Positions 14,222-24,418 of a DNA stretch of 64,000 nucleotides are shown one piece after another (position 1 is the stretch's first letter; each line of letters opens with the position of its first letter). Where the stretch lies: the NCBI RefSeq assembly GCF_949628215.1, contig NC_134279.1:80841330-80905329 (forward strand), given 5' to 3'. A model generated the notes under the pieces. The model searched no databases. It saw only the letters and a program-made list of their open reading frames with translations, and was not told the origin of the DNA. The stretch is from Phalacrocorax aristotelis (lineage: Eukaryota > Chordata > Aves > Suliformes > Phalacrocoracidae). The position numbers and the translations under genes were made by a program.

Positions 14222-14762
14222 GAGGGGCAGCCCATGCTTGCAGCCCTAGCAGGATGTCTGGGCTGGAGTGGCAGGATGGGAGGACAAAAAGGAGACCTGC
14301 CAGTCTTGCAGGGCAACCTCCTGGTAGGATGCAGGGCTGGAGGAGACCTGCCAGCCTTGCAGAGCAACCTCCATGGTGGGATACTGGGGCTGGGAGGACA
14401 TGCCAGCCTTGCAGACCGTCCCTCATAGTGGGATACAGGACCTGGGGGGACCTGGCAGCTTTATACAGCGTCCCTCGTAGTGGGATATAGGGGCTGGGGG
14501 GACCTGCCAGTCTTGCAAAGCACCACTCCTGGTGGGATGTTGCAGCTGGAGGAGACCTGCCAGCCTTGCAGAGCATCCTTCATGGTGGGATGCAAGGGCT
14601 GAGGGGTGACCTGCCAGCCTTGAAGCTCACCACTCCTGGTGGGATACAGGAGCTGGGGGTCCTGCCAGCCTTGCAGAACATCCCTCATGGTGGGATGTTG
14701 GGGCTGGGACGACCTGCCAGCCTTGCAAAGCACCGCTCCTGGTGGGATGCAGGGTCCGGGGC
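14222..14762 (+). repeat. Minisatellite of about 52-bp units next to the CpG island
   Basis: Nine tandem units start at or near GACCTGCCAG, at 14294, 14345, 14397, 14449, 14501, 14554, 14608, 14659 and 14711, so spacings are 51-54 bp. A shorter, degenerate unit is recognisable at about 14222-14293. Units share a core like CTGCCAGCCTTGCA and then GGTGGGAT followed by GGGGCTGGG. Units 5, 7 and 9 carry CACCRCTCCTGG where units 6 and 8 carry CATCCYTCATGG, so the distal half alternates as a roughly 105-bp dimer. The array stops where the CpG island starts. Open frames that cross it are artefacts of a repeat with few stops. Confidence 0.93.
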
Positions 14763-15661
14763 CCACGGCACAGCACGGCTGCAGTGCGAGGGTGCAGCCC
14801 CCCACCCCGCCCCGCCCCGCAGCGCAGCCCCAGGACCCCCCGGGGGTGGTGGGGGGGGGGACCCGCAAGGCAAACCCTGCGCTCTGCTGCCCCCTGGCGG
14901 CGGCGGGCGGCGCGGCGGGACGGCTGCACCCCCGGGGTACCTCCCCCCGCCCCGGCGTGTCTGCACCCCCGTGCTGCGTCCCTCCCCCTCCACGAGTGGG
15001 TGCCTGAACCACCCCCACCCCCTCCAATCGCCTCGCCTCCCCCGCCGGGTCTGCAAGCGCCCGGCGCTGCTGCCGGCTTCACCCTGCCCCGAGCTCGCCT
15101 CGTCCCACAAAGCCTCCTCCTCCTCCTCCTCCTCCTCCTCCTCCTCCTCCACCTCCTCCTCCTCATCCGGCGGCACCTGACGCGCGGGGCTCCCGACCCC
15201 CCCCCCTCCACCCCGGGGCCGGCCCACCCCTCCCTCCCTCCCCCTGCCCCTCCCGGAGCTCTCCCGTACGAGCGGGAAGGCGAGCGGAGCCGCCGAGCGC
15301 TGCCCAGCGCAGCCCCCCGGAGCATGCGAGGGCAGCGGGGGCGCACCGACCTCGCTGCCCCCCCGGGAGGGCCGGCGGCGGGGCCGAGCGGCGGCGAGAG
15401 CCGGTGGCGGGGCGGGGGGGCGGCGTGAAGCGGGCTGGGGCGCGGTGGGGGGGGACGAGGAGCAGCGCGTCCTGCCCGCCCCCCACCCCTCCATCCCTCC
15501 ATCCCGGCTGGGGGCAGCGAGCCCTGCCCCGGGGCGGGGGGTCAGGGGGGGCAGCGAGGTGCTGAGCGAGCCTCGGAGGGTGCTGCGGGGATCATGCCGG
15601 GGAGGCTGAGCCTCGGCATCTCTTTCTCCTCGCCCTCCATGGAGCCCGGACCTTTTCTACA
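14763..15661 (+). promoter_or_regulatory. ADRA1D: CpG island / candidate promoter and 5' UTR of ADRA1D
   Basis: This is a very GC-rich, CpG-dense block ending at the receptor start codon. GC boxes (Sp1-type CCCCGCCCC or GGGGCGGGG) are visible at about 14805-14820, 15406-15420 and 15529-15540. No TATA box stands at a credible distance, which fits a CpG-island promoter with dispersed start sites. The transcription start cannot be fixed from sequence. Long open frames on both strands here (for example 14566-15180 plus and 14627-15502 minus) are low-complexity Pro/Gly/Arg/Ala translations of GC-rich DNA and are not genes. Confidence 0.75.
15113..15164 (+). repeat. TCC triplet microsatellite in the CpG island
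   Basis: An almost pure run of TCC/CCT triplets, interrupted once by an A at 15151. It is a pyrimidine-only tract within the candidate promoter or 5' UTR. Such mirror-like homopurine-homopyrimidine DNA can form triplex structures and often varies in length between individuals. Confidence 0.95.
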
Positions 15662-15665
15662 ATGA
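15594..15665 (+). promoter_or_regulatory. Upstream ORF overlapping the ADRA1D start codon
   Basis: An ATG at 15594 (A at -3) opens a 23-codon frame that contains a second in-frame ATG at 15639. It closes at TGA 15663-15665, which overlaps the receptor ATG at 15662 as ATGA. If the mRNA begins upstream of 15594, scanning ribosomes meet this uORF first, and receptor translation would need leaky scanning or termination-reinitiation. The peptide is short and unremarkable. The geometry is read directly from sequence, and any regulatory role is inferred. Confidence 0.6.
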
Positions 15666-16628
15666 CTTTCCCTGAGCTGAGCAATGGCAGCTTGAGTGGG
15701 AACCGGACGGGACAGGGCAGCCAGAGCGGTGCCAACCGGTCCTGGGGGCTGCAAGGAGAGGAGACCCCCGAGGGCAACGACACCACGCTGACTTTCGCCT
15801 TGGACGTGCAGGCAGTGGGCGTCGGGGTCTTCCTGGCCGTCTTCATCCTCTCAGCCATCGTGGGGAACATCCTCGTCATCCTATCGGTGGCTTGCAACCG
15901 GCACCTGCAGACAGTCACCAACTACTTCATCGTCAACCTGGCCATCGCTGACCTTCTGCTCAGCACCACCGTGCTGCCCTTCTCGGCCACCTTGGAGGTG
16001 CTGGGCTTCTGGGTGTTTGGGCGCATCTTCTGCAACATCTGGGCAGCAGTGGACGTGCTGTGCTGCTCCGCCTCCATCATGAGCCTGTGTATCATCTCCG
16101 TGGACAGGTACATCGGTGTCAAGTACTCTCTCAAGTACCCCACAATCATGACCGAGAGGAAGGCGGGAGTCATCCTCGTGGTGGTCTGGCTCTCATCCAT
16201 GGTCATCTCCATCGGGCCACTGCTGGGATGGAAGGAGCCGCCACCGCCAGATGAGAGCATCTGTAGCATCACAGAGGAGCCGGGCTATGCCCTGTTTTCC
16301 TCCCTCTTCTCCTTCTACCTGCCCCTCATGGTCATCCTGGTGATGTACTTCAGGATCTACGTGGTGGCCAGGCGGACCACCCGGAGCTTGGAGGCAGGGG
16401 TCAAGAAGGAGAGGAATAAATCTATGGAAGTGGTACTGCGCATCCACTGCCGCAGTGTGCTGGAGGAGCCTCTCTCCAGTACCCGGAGCAAGGGGCACAA
16501 CTTCAGGAGCTCCCTCTCCGTGCGGCTCCTCAAGTTCTCCCGTGAGAAAAAAGCAGCCAAGACTCTTGCCATCGTTGTGGGTGTTTTCATCCTCTGCTGG
16601 TTCCCCTTCTTCTTTGTCCTGCCTTTTG
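15662..16628 (+). CDS. ADRA1D: Alpha-1D adrenergic receptor, exon 1 (N-tail to TM6)
   Basis: This is coding exon 1 of a Gq-coupled catecholamine GPCR of the plasma membrane. It encodes residues 1-322 plus the first base of codon 323. Visible landmarks are four N-tail sequons (N8, N14, N25, N39), N1.50 at N69 and D2.50 at D97. C124 and C201 are the disulfide pair. D131 (3.32) is the amine counter-ion, and DRY lies at 148-150. W176 is 4.50, and S213 and S217 are the catechol-contacting 5.42 and 5.46 serines. P221 is 5.50 and CWFP lies at 312-315. Approximate helices are TM1 52-76, TM2 87-110, TM3 122-147, TM4 167-190, TM5 208-232 and TM6 297-321. The alpha-1D assignment rests on the MTF start, the [10 protein letters not shown] and VVLRIHCRS segments of loop 3, and the C-tail in exon 2. 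The start is the first in-frame ATG after an in-frame TGA at 15563-15565, with A at -3. The exon ends in phase 1 at a GTAAGT donor. The N-tail is much shorter than in the human protein. The main alternative, ADRA1A or ADRA1B, fits the C-terminus less well. Confidence 0.97.
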
Positions 16629-16764
16629 GTAAGTGACCCTATCCCCCATCCCAGCCCAGCTGCCCGTGGCTGAACCCCTGGGGACCTGATCCTTGGGACA
16701 AACTTTCAGGACACACTCATGCATGGAGGTGAGGGAGGGGTAACTGATAGGGGACTAAACCGGC

Positions 16765-16913
16765 AATTAATTAATTCAATTGATTAATACTTATTCAATA
16801 TTTATTAATCAGAGTCATATAATCAATCAAAGTAAATAGGAAATTAATAAAATAGCAGCATAATAATTGGTTTAATTAATCCATTCTGCATTCAGCACTT
16901 TAATTAATGAATT
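16765..16913. promoter_or_regulatory. AT-rich cluster of TAAT sites just inside intron 1
   Basis: This 150-bp block, 140 bp after the donor, contains at least eight ATTA/TAAT cores, including AATTAATTAATT, GATTAATA, TTTATTAATC and two TTTAATTAAT-like motifs. It contrasts sharply with the GC-rich exon and surroundings. It could be a homeodomain-bound intronic element or simply low-complexity DNA. Confidence 0.35.
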
Positions 16914-17598
16914 TGAGGCTGAGAGGGAAGCAGCTCTGTTTCAACAGGCTGTAATTATGGCACAGTGGTCTCCAAACAGCTTTGCTGTCCCTGCCCCCAG
17001 CCTTCCCTCCTCCCAGTTTGGGGGAAGCACCTGGTTCTGCCTCCATGTGCTCAGGGCTCCCACCCCTGCTGTGAACTGGTGATGATGCTGGAAATGAGTG
17101 AGGTTTGATCCCTCCAAGGAGTGTGTCAGCGCCTGAAACTTAAGCCCCACCAACTTCCTGGGATGCCAGTGTTGCGCAGGGACCTGGAGCAGGACCAGGT
17201 CTCACCTGCGAGGGCGATCGTCCCGGGCGATTTCTGAGGACTGATCCACCTCTCACAGGAGTCGTACCCTCAGCTCCTGGCCCTGCCATGGTGACACCAC
17301 GTCACTGGGTTCTCGTTTGGCGTTGTCTGACGGGTTGTGCTCTAAAGTTTTGGCAATTTGTTTGCCTGGATGAAAAGGGTACAGCCCCCTGCGTGCAGAG
17401 GAGGCTGAGTGGGCACAGAGCCCAGCGGGCAGGGGGGGTCATGCCTTGTCCAAAGCAACGTGCCCCTCTGGCACCAGTGCTACCCACAGCCCTTAAAGTG
17501 CAGGGAAGACAGAGCTCTTCATCTCCACCTCACCTAACAACAGGTACCCAGTTCAGGGGACCGGATTAACCCTCTGGAGGGTTGTAGCCAAACCTAGT

Positions 17599-17619
17599 GG
17601 GGTGGGGGGGGGTGGGGGG
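17599..17619 (+). repeat. G-rich tract, potential G-quadruplex
   Basis: G-runs of 4, 9 and 6 separated by single T residues lie on the plus (transcribed RNA) strand in intron 1, about 1 kb from the donor. The 9-run can supply two tracts, so four G-tracts are available. Confidence 0.6.
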
Positions 17620-18954
17620 AAGAATATTAAAATATCTTAATAGTGACGGTGGCCTTTGTGCAGAGCTCAGCAAAGCAGGGAGGTCTGTCACTCCAGCTGC
17701 TGGGTGGGACCCGTGTGTCCCACAGCCCACTGGGGACTTGCAGCCAGGGAAGCATTACAGCTAGTTCTGCACTTTTTCTCAGGATTTTTCAAATCCTCTT
17801 GCTCGAGGCTGCCTCTCAAGTCAATGGAAACAGAGCAGCATGACCACTGGACTCATTTTGACCTGCTGAGGTTTTGATCTCTCTCCAGCACTGCGGCTGT
17901 CCCCTTGGGGACAGCTGGAGCCCAAGGCTGTTAGACAATTATTGAGGCCACTCAATCCCTACCTGCCCTCCAGTGGGATAATTCACTCAGACCAATGGGA
18001 GCTGGGGTGTCCCTAGGGTGGCGGGTCAGGGTTGTGGGTGTCTGGTCTCACCATGCTGCTGTCTCGTACCTCTTTGCTTCAGTTTCTCTCTCTGGGTAAG
18101 GGTGGTATTTGGTGAGTTCTCTCAGCTCTCCATAGGGGTGAAATTGCTGCTGTGAAGAGTTTTCACCCTATGTGAGCACAGGAGCTTATGGCTTAACTCA
18201 GGCAGGGAGCAGTAAGTCTGCAGGGAACTTCTCTCACTACAAGACCAGGGATGAATTAACCTGTCTGACCATGCCTCAGTTCCCCTTTCGCTGATCAGGT
18301 GCATTGGGGGATTTTTGTAGCCTGCAAACAAATAGTTTGGGAATTGTAGGGCCCAGGGAAATGCCAGCACCCGAAGGATGAGCTCTCCGGGCAGCCCCAG
18401 TCTGATACTCCCCTGAGCGGCAGGGCAGGAACCAGCTCCGAACCTCACTCACACCTTTACACCTTACAGCTAATGAAGATGGGAATCAGGGTCCTGTTCC
18501 TCTGAGTTTTCCCAGTGCTTGGAAATGGAGAACAAACATCAGGCAAATACTTTTCAGTGGAAAAAAAAAATCTTGTTTTGTTTTACCGTACCGGTTCTCC
18601 CTTGAAACCCTTGAACCAGCTTCTCCTCTGATGTAAATCACTACCCTGTACTGCAGTCAAAGGGGATACGCTGATTTGCACCAGCTAAAAATCCAGACTT
18701 CATTCTTTAAGTACCTCCCGTGAACCCATTTACTTCCTCCATTCACACAACTTGCCAAGTTCTTTATAAACATGGCTTTGATCTTTACTTCCTGCTCTAT
18801 TATATGCATAATATAAACACAGCAAAAGTTCATTTGTTTTATGACTACAAAATATGCTGCCTTTGATTTCACCCCCCTTTTATTAATTGCAATTTCCTTT
18901 TCAAATCTGAGAATCATTCAATGCTATCTAGAAGGAGAACAGAAACTTCTGCAA

Positions 18955-19020
18955 GGTCTAATCTCTGATTTTACAGCTCAGGAGACAGGTCTGAAACTCA
19001 GAGAAATGAGCAAAGTTCAC
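18955..19020 (-). mobile_element. MIR-like SINE remnant, antisense
   Basis: TCTCTGATTTTACAGCTCAG, then GTCTGAAACTCAGAGAAATG and AGCAAAGTTCAC, is reminiscent of the reversed MIR core (ATTTTACAGATGAGGAAACTG, then GCTCAGAGAAGTTAAG). The match is weak but ordered. Confidence 0.35.
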
Positions 19021-20177
19021 TGTAAATCCACAAACTGAAACATGCTGAGTCTGATCCTCCTTGAAAAGAAGATTGTAAATGGTTAAGTAGAATGGGTTTT
19101 TTTATTTGCTCGCTAGACAAACTTACGTGAAATAATTTTGGGACCAACTGGAAATGGTATTGATACACATTTTAAATGATAATGAAACACTGGTGAGAAA
19201 CAAAAATCACTTTCAGCTGAAGTGAAACGTATTGTTTCAATTTAAGAGAAGAGTGAATGGAAGTTTATTAAAAAATGAATAACTCAGATACATTTCAAAA
19301 GGAACTGTCACATTAAAATGAAATGAATAAGTGATCTATTTTCTTCTGAAAATATCAATATGTTTTGACTTATTTTTTTTCTATTTGACATGAAATTGCA
19401 AGGAGCTATCATTGACTTACACAGTTGGCTGACTCTTCTCTGATTACTCTTTTTAGGGATAAGCAAATTTGCCAACTGAACAAAGACTCCCACCTCTGCT
19501 TAGCATTGACTTAACAATCAGAAACTTCTGTCGTGGCTCTGTCACCGGTGTCTGTGTGAGTCTGCACATATCTTTGCCACTCTCGGCAGAATAGTTTCCA
19601 CGTTAGTTACACAGCAGGAATATTTATCACATCAGTGTTGAGGAGCTGAAATAACCAGTAATTTTAAGTAACAGGAACCTATGTATGTGCCAGATGTTGT
19701 CAGCTTGTTTCTCCTTGCTTGAATAATCTACAAAGATTCTTCTTTAAATCAGCTCAAACTCCGCAATACTTCTACAGTCTATTTATCAGCTAAGTAATTT
19801 AGCTCCTTCTTGGGTAAGTGGTACATGTCCCCAAGCACAGGATGCCATCACCAGGAGTTTTAATACAATTAAGTTTCTGTGGCTAATGAGACGCTTTAAG
19901 CAGCTGCTTGTTCAACAAGAGACAAAATCCTAATTACCCACATAACTCTTGTGTGGATTCTATCTTTTTCCGGGTGTGCAGTAGGGCTGCTTTGTCTGGG
20001 GATCCTGCATGGTGGTTGTGTGGTTTATGCCAAGGTGCCTCTTCCCTTAGCAAAGACCTGTCAAGAGAATGTAACTGGAGGCTTCTCAGAGACATGGGCC
20101 AGGAGTTTAAGGGTGTTTTGTAGGATAGGATTCCTGTCCCTTTGGTTGTCTCAGACATCTGTGCCTTCATCTCAGCT

Positions 20178-20250
20178 AGTCATAGCATCATGGAGATGCT
20201 AGCTGAAAGGGACCTCTGAAGGTCCAGCTCCCTCTGTGAGCAACTCCAAC
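20178..20250 (-). mobile_element. Degenerate CR1 3' end, antisense
   Basis: CATAGCATCATGGAGATGCT then GAAAGGGACCTCTGAAGGTC and CAGCTCCCTCTGTGAGC resembles a reversed CR1 3' end (CATAGAATCATAGAATGG, then GGAAGGGACCTCTGGAGATC). It is old and diverged. The unnamed repeat copy at 20278-20365 lies just downstream and could belong to the same insertion. Confidence 0.5.
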
Positions 20251-20277
20251 ACCAGGTCGATCAGTCATATTCACCCA

Positions 20278-20365
20278 GGGTTCCCTTTGTCCTTCCGAGG
20301 GGAGTGCCTGAAGCTGTGACTCACCTGACCTATTTTGGACATCCTCCTTAGGATGAGATGAATTG
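20278..20365 (+). repeat. Unnamed dispersed repeat, copy A
   Basis: It contains CTTTGTCCTTC (20286-20296), GTGACTCACCTG (20316-20327) and TTAGGATGAGATG (20348-20360), in that order. The same order, at nearly the same spacing between the last two blocks, recurs inverted at 24,794-24,893 and in direct orientation at 55,560-55,606. I do not recognise the family. Copy A follows a degenerate antisense CR1 end and may be part of an old LINE. Confidence 0.6.
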
Positions 20366-22356
20366 TGGTTTCAATCTGCCTCTTCCTCTCCTTGACTACA
20401 AAAGCAGCCAGGGGCAACTAACCAGCTGATGGTGTCTACACTACAAAGAGGTGGGATATATCCTAGTCTTTTTAAGTCTAATGGAAGCAAAATGCCCAGG
20501 TGAGAGAAAACTCAATCCTCTGTCAGCTCAAGCCATTATTAGAGAGAGAGAATAGACAGAGAAACTGTCTCTTAAGTCACACAACCATAGAGGCTTCACT
20601 GGCTCTTCTGCTAATGGAAAACCCTGCTAAAAGTTAGGTGCTGGATTTGTCCATGCAGTAGGGGATCTATGCCATGGGTCAAGGAACCAGAAACCCCTAT
20701 TCCACAACTTTAGATAGATAGCCACCTGCTTTCCCAAACCTGATCCGGGAGGAAGTAAGACAAGGAGGAGGGATGGAGCCCTGCTCCCCATCCACTCTTC
20801 AGTGGCTGGAGAACATGCAAAGACAGTGTGGGACCCCAAATGGGACCACCTCAGGACTGAAGGCAAAGACCTTCTCCATCACCGCCCCAGAAGCCTCTAC
20901 AAGGAAACAACCATCCCTTGGGATCAAGGATGCACTAGCCAGTACCCAGGATGTCGATTTACATACTTCAATGGCCCTTGTTTTTTAAGAAGTATAGCCT
21001 AGTCTGGGTGGGGGCCTCCTGTGGTTGTTGTTCTTTGGATTTGGTTAGAAATCAAGACGAGTGTGAGAAAGGCACCCAGAGGTAGTGCCACACAAGGGTG
21101 AAAGCCAGGGCCGCCATCCTCTCCCTCCACAAGCAGCATGTTATCCAGACAAGGAATGGTTTAAGAGATCCCTCAGTATGAGCAAAACCTTCCATATTCA
21201 TGGTCTTATTTGCCTGTGGGCAGTTTGCCTTGGGGCGGTGACTTGACTGTGTTTGCAGTGGAAGCTGGTACTTATTTCCAGCCAGGATTCAGAAATACGG
21301 TGTACTGCATTTTTTACCTGCATCCTGAAGGAAAGGCAGCTGCCACACAAGCCAGGCTTGGAAAGGTCTCCTTCAGGCCAAAACAAAAATATTTTTGTAG
21401 ATGCTGCTTTTCACAGGGCAGAATTCCTTTCATAAAACATTTTGTAGAAGATGGGCTCACAGAAGCGTAGCAGTGCTCAACCTTCAGAAACTGTCACTTG
21501 TAAAATAAACAACAGGGGAGATAGTGTAGGTAGAAGCACATTTCAGATGAGACCAAGTCTGTTCTGGTAGAAGTGGAGAATCTGATTCTATTCTGGTAGA
21601 AGAGCATTTAGGATGGTTTCCAAGGAAAAAAAGGGCTTATGTCGTCGCTCTGTGCCTGTGTGCATGTAAGCCTTTCCTCACCACCTGATGAACTTTCATC
21701 AATCTCAATCACATTTGAGAAAGTGCTAAATGTCCTCAATATATCAAGTTCCTATAAAAATGGGCAGATGAGTAAAGGAGTGGGAACCCTTATGCTCTCC
21801 CTCACAGAAGGAAGGTTGCAGAGTGAGCTCAGTCCCTGGGTAGACATCAGAAAATCCTCACTAAATATCCACCACCTGACACAATTCCACAGAAAACCAA
21901 ACTTCTTTAGTTTTGTTGTGCACAGGAGGACCTGATCAAAGGTGTGATTTAAAAGGAGGAGGATGAAAGGTAGACCGTTACTTTGATTGTCAGCACGCTC
22001 TCTTGTATCTCCTGAAATTTTCTGAGTCATGGTGGAAGTGGCAGAATTGGCACGGAAAAAGAAATGGGCAACTGCTTTGGAATAATTAGCTACGGCCCAG
22101 AGCATCAAATCAAACTGGAACAAGAACAAATGAAAAGAAGTATTCCATCTGCCGCATGTCCCCCATTGATCCTGGTCCACAGGAACCGTGCATTCATTAA
22201 AAATGCCAGCAAAGACACAGACACAGAGTTTCAAAAGCTGCTAGATACCAGGCTCCAGTTTGATGTACTGGACATCATCCAGGCACAAATCAAGATTCTT
22301 CTTGTCTGCTTTGCACCTCAGGATGTTTCCATCAAATGGGCTTATGCCAAATTAAC

Positions 22357-22545
22357 ATAAATTCATTAAATCATAGGGGACTTGGATGGGTCTTCCAGCC
22401 CATCTCCCTTTCTCAGGGAAAGATTACTTGGCCCCAAACCATTCCTGACCTGTTTTTCAAGACTATTCTTCAAGCACTGCAGTCAGGATGAATCCATTGC
22501 TTTCCCAGGCAAATTGTACTGTTGCTTAAGCAGCCCTCAAATGTG
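22357..22545 (-). mobile_element. Ancient CR1/L3-like element, antisense
   Basis: It begins AAATCATAGGGGACTTGGAT and GGTCTTCCAGCCCATCTCC, a reversed CR1-type 3' end. It continues CCTGACCTGTTTTTCAAGAC and later CCATTGCTTTCCCAGGCAA before GTTGCTTAAG. This order is typical of old amniote CR1/L3 copies read in antisense. It is heavily diverged. Confidence 0.55.
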
Positions 22546-23186
22546 ATTTCTACTTCTCTTTTTCCAGTTCAGAGTGTCTGCAATAACATTAGGGCTGTGT
22601 TGCAGCCTACCAGAATGTCATTCCTAGGATGTGATAGCGGGGATGCATGTGGTGGGCATGGCACAGGGACACATGGGACTGTAGAGCCCCCTGGGAATAG
22701 CACTGGAGGAATAGTCCAGGCACAGGGGACCCGGCTGGGAGCCAGCTGCATTGGTTGTGTCTGTCTAGAGACCATACTATGGAAGAGCTGCCTGCGAGCT
22801 GGGTTCCTCTCCAGGGAGAACATGTTGACATCTTGCAGAAGGCCACAGGAGAGAATTACAAGTAGGCACATGGATAGCGAGCCTATGAGTAAATTATGCA
22901 GCCAAAGCATTTGACAGTGTTGATTCACTCCTTGTGCCCTAGCGCAGAATCCACCAGAGGGCAGGACAGGGAAATGGTCTACCTGTGTTTGGAAATAGCC
23001 AGCAAAAAATGATTATTTGGAGCCCAAATGCATGTGTGTAGTTCCCTTCCTACCCATTACCCTGTGTAGAAGGCCAGAGACAGATGGAGTGGTTTAGTAC
23101 AGTTTTTGCAGTTACAAGAGATGCAGCATTCTGGACCTCAAATGATGATATGGGCACCCAAGTTTGAACGTATGCTTTGCCTCTGC

Positions 23187-23295
23187 CTGGCCAAAGTAGC
23201 GCAGTGATTCACTGAAGTGACTGGGAACGGGACCCAGGTCTCCCATGACCTATGTACGGGATTACTCTGCTTCCAGTCCACCCACCACACCACCA
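23187..23295 (-). mobile_element. MIR-like SINE remnant, antisense
   Basis: GCCAAAGTAGCGCAGTGATT is followed by GGGAACGGGACCCAGGTCTC and CTTCCAGTCCACCCACCAC. This reproduces the order of a reversed MIR-type SINE (CCAAGGTCACACAGTGAG, then GGGATTCGAACCCAGGTCTC, then CAGTCCAGTGCTC and ACCAC). It is diverged. Confidence 0.5.
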
Positions 23296-24418
23296 AATAA
23301 AACTATTTAAAGCCAAATGTCTGTTTTTATATCGCAGTGTCTTGACGCATCTGGAGGCAGTTGCTATAATGGATGTACCACAAACAGGAAAAAAATAAAT
23401 CTTGAAAAATTTAAGGCTACTGTGATTCAGTGGGCAAAATATAAAATCTCTCCACGGGAGTTTTGGAACCAATACCGAAATACACCATATAATATTAAAT
23501 GCATCTATATTAAGCTGGGTCTGACGGTTTTATTATATTTGCACACAGAAAACTTTGTCCTGAATATTCTGGGAAGGACTTTTAATTAGCTGGATCTATC
23601 TTCATTAATTCATATGTGGATAAATATTTGTTCATTAATTCTGATAATCTGGTTAATGAGCTGTAACAAAGACTGAGTGGAAGGGTGGGGATGCTCTTTG
23701 GTACGATCATGAAAGCTGGTGTTTAATCTCTTGCTACCACTTGTTTTCAATGGGTTGTGCCACAACACGCAGCATGCACTAGGTACTAGCAAAAGCTCCA
23801 TGCTACCGGTAGGGTTTGAATTAGAAGTGTGCTCACTTTCGTGAGTATATACAGCACTTTTGCTCAAGACTCTTCAAAAAACAAGTATTTCTCCTTGGGA
23901 AAGCAACCTGAATTATCTTCCAATCAATCAATTGGACTTTTACTTGATATAATTACTGTGCTATATTCTAGGTAGAGCTGATAGTACCTATAACATTACG
24001 GGACCCTTTTGGAATAAAGTCCCAGTTTCTGGTGCCAAACATTATCTATTAGGTAAAGTTTTCCATTCCATGTCTTTGTAACAGGCTGAACTTGTTCTGC
24101 CAAATGTGAGACAAAATGAAATAGCCATATCTGAGAAAGATGACGGGAAAAAAACACAGCATTCGGTTCCTATAAGAAGTGTTATGGGGACATCCTTGAG
24201 TCTAAAAAGCTCTGGCAGTACCACACGTCAGAGCAGACTGGGACTTTTACTCCATCGGGGCTGGGGTGTGCTTTATGTCAGCACAGGGCAGAAACTAGAC
24301 AAAGCTGGCCCAATATGGCCAGCTTCTGAGAAGAAAGCAGGTGTCTGAGGTGTTGACAAGGATAGGCCATTTGGCAAGACTGGAGCTTGCTGAGGAAGGG
24401 CTTTTAAGAGCAATGATA

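Larger units (their letters stand above)
16914..20177. other. Intron 1, proximal part
   Basis: Non-coding intronic sequence with no open frame above 110 codons. It contains the G-rich tract at 17,599 and a weak MIR-like remnant at 18,955, both listed. A 9-bp-arm hairpin, GCTGTCCCC-TT-GGGGACAGC, lies near 17,893. Confidence 0.6.

Noticed and set aside
14461..15502. Long overlapping open frames on both strands (up to 291 codons) in the minisatellite and CpG island
   Set aside because: They translate repeat and GC-rich DNA into low-complexity Pro/Gly/Arg/Ala text, exist in several frames at once and show no domain.
15921..16590. Antisense open frames (77-116 codons) opposite exon 1
   Set aside because: They are shadows of the strongly constrained receptor coding frame on the plus strand.
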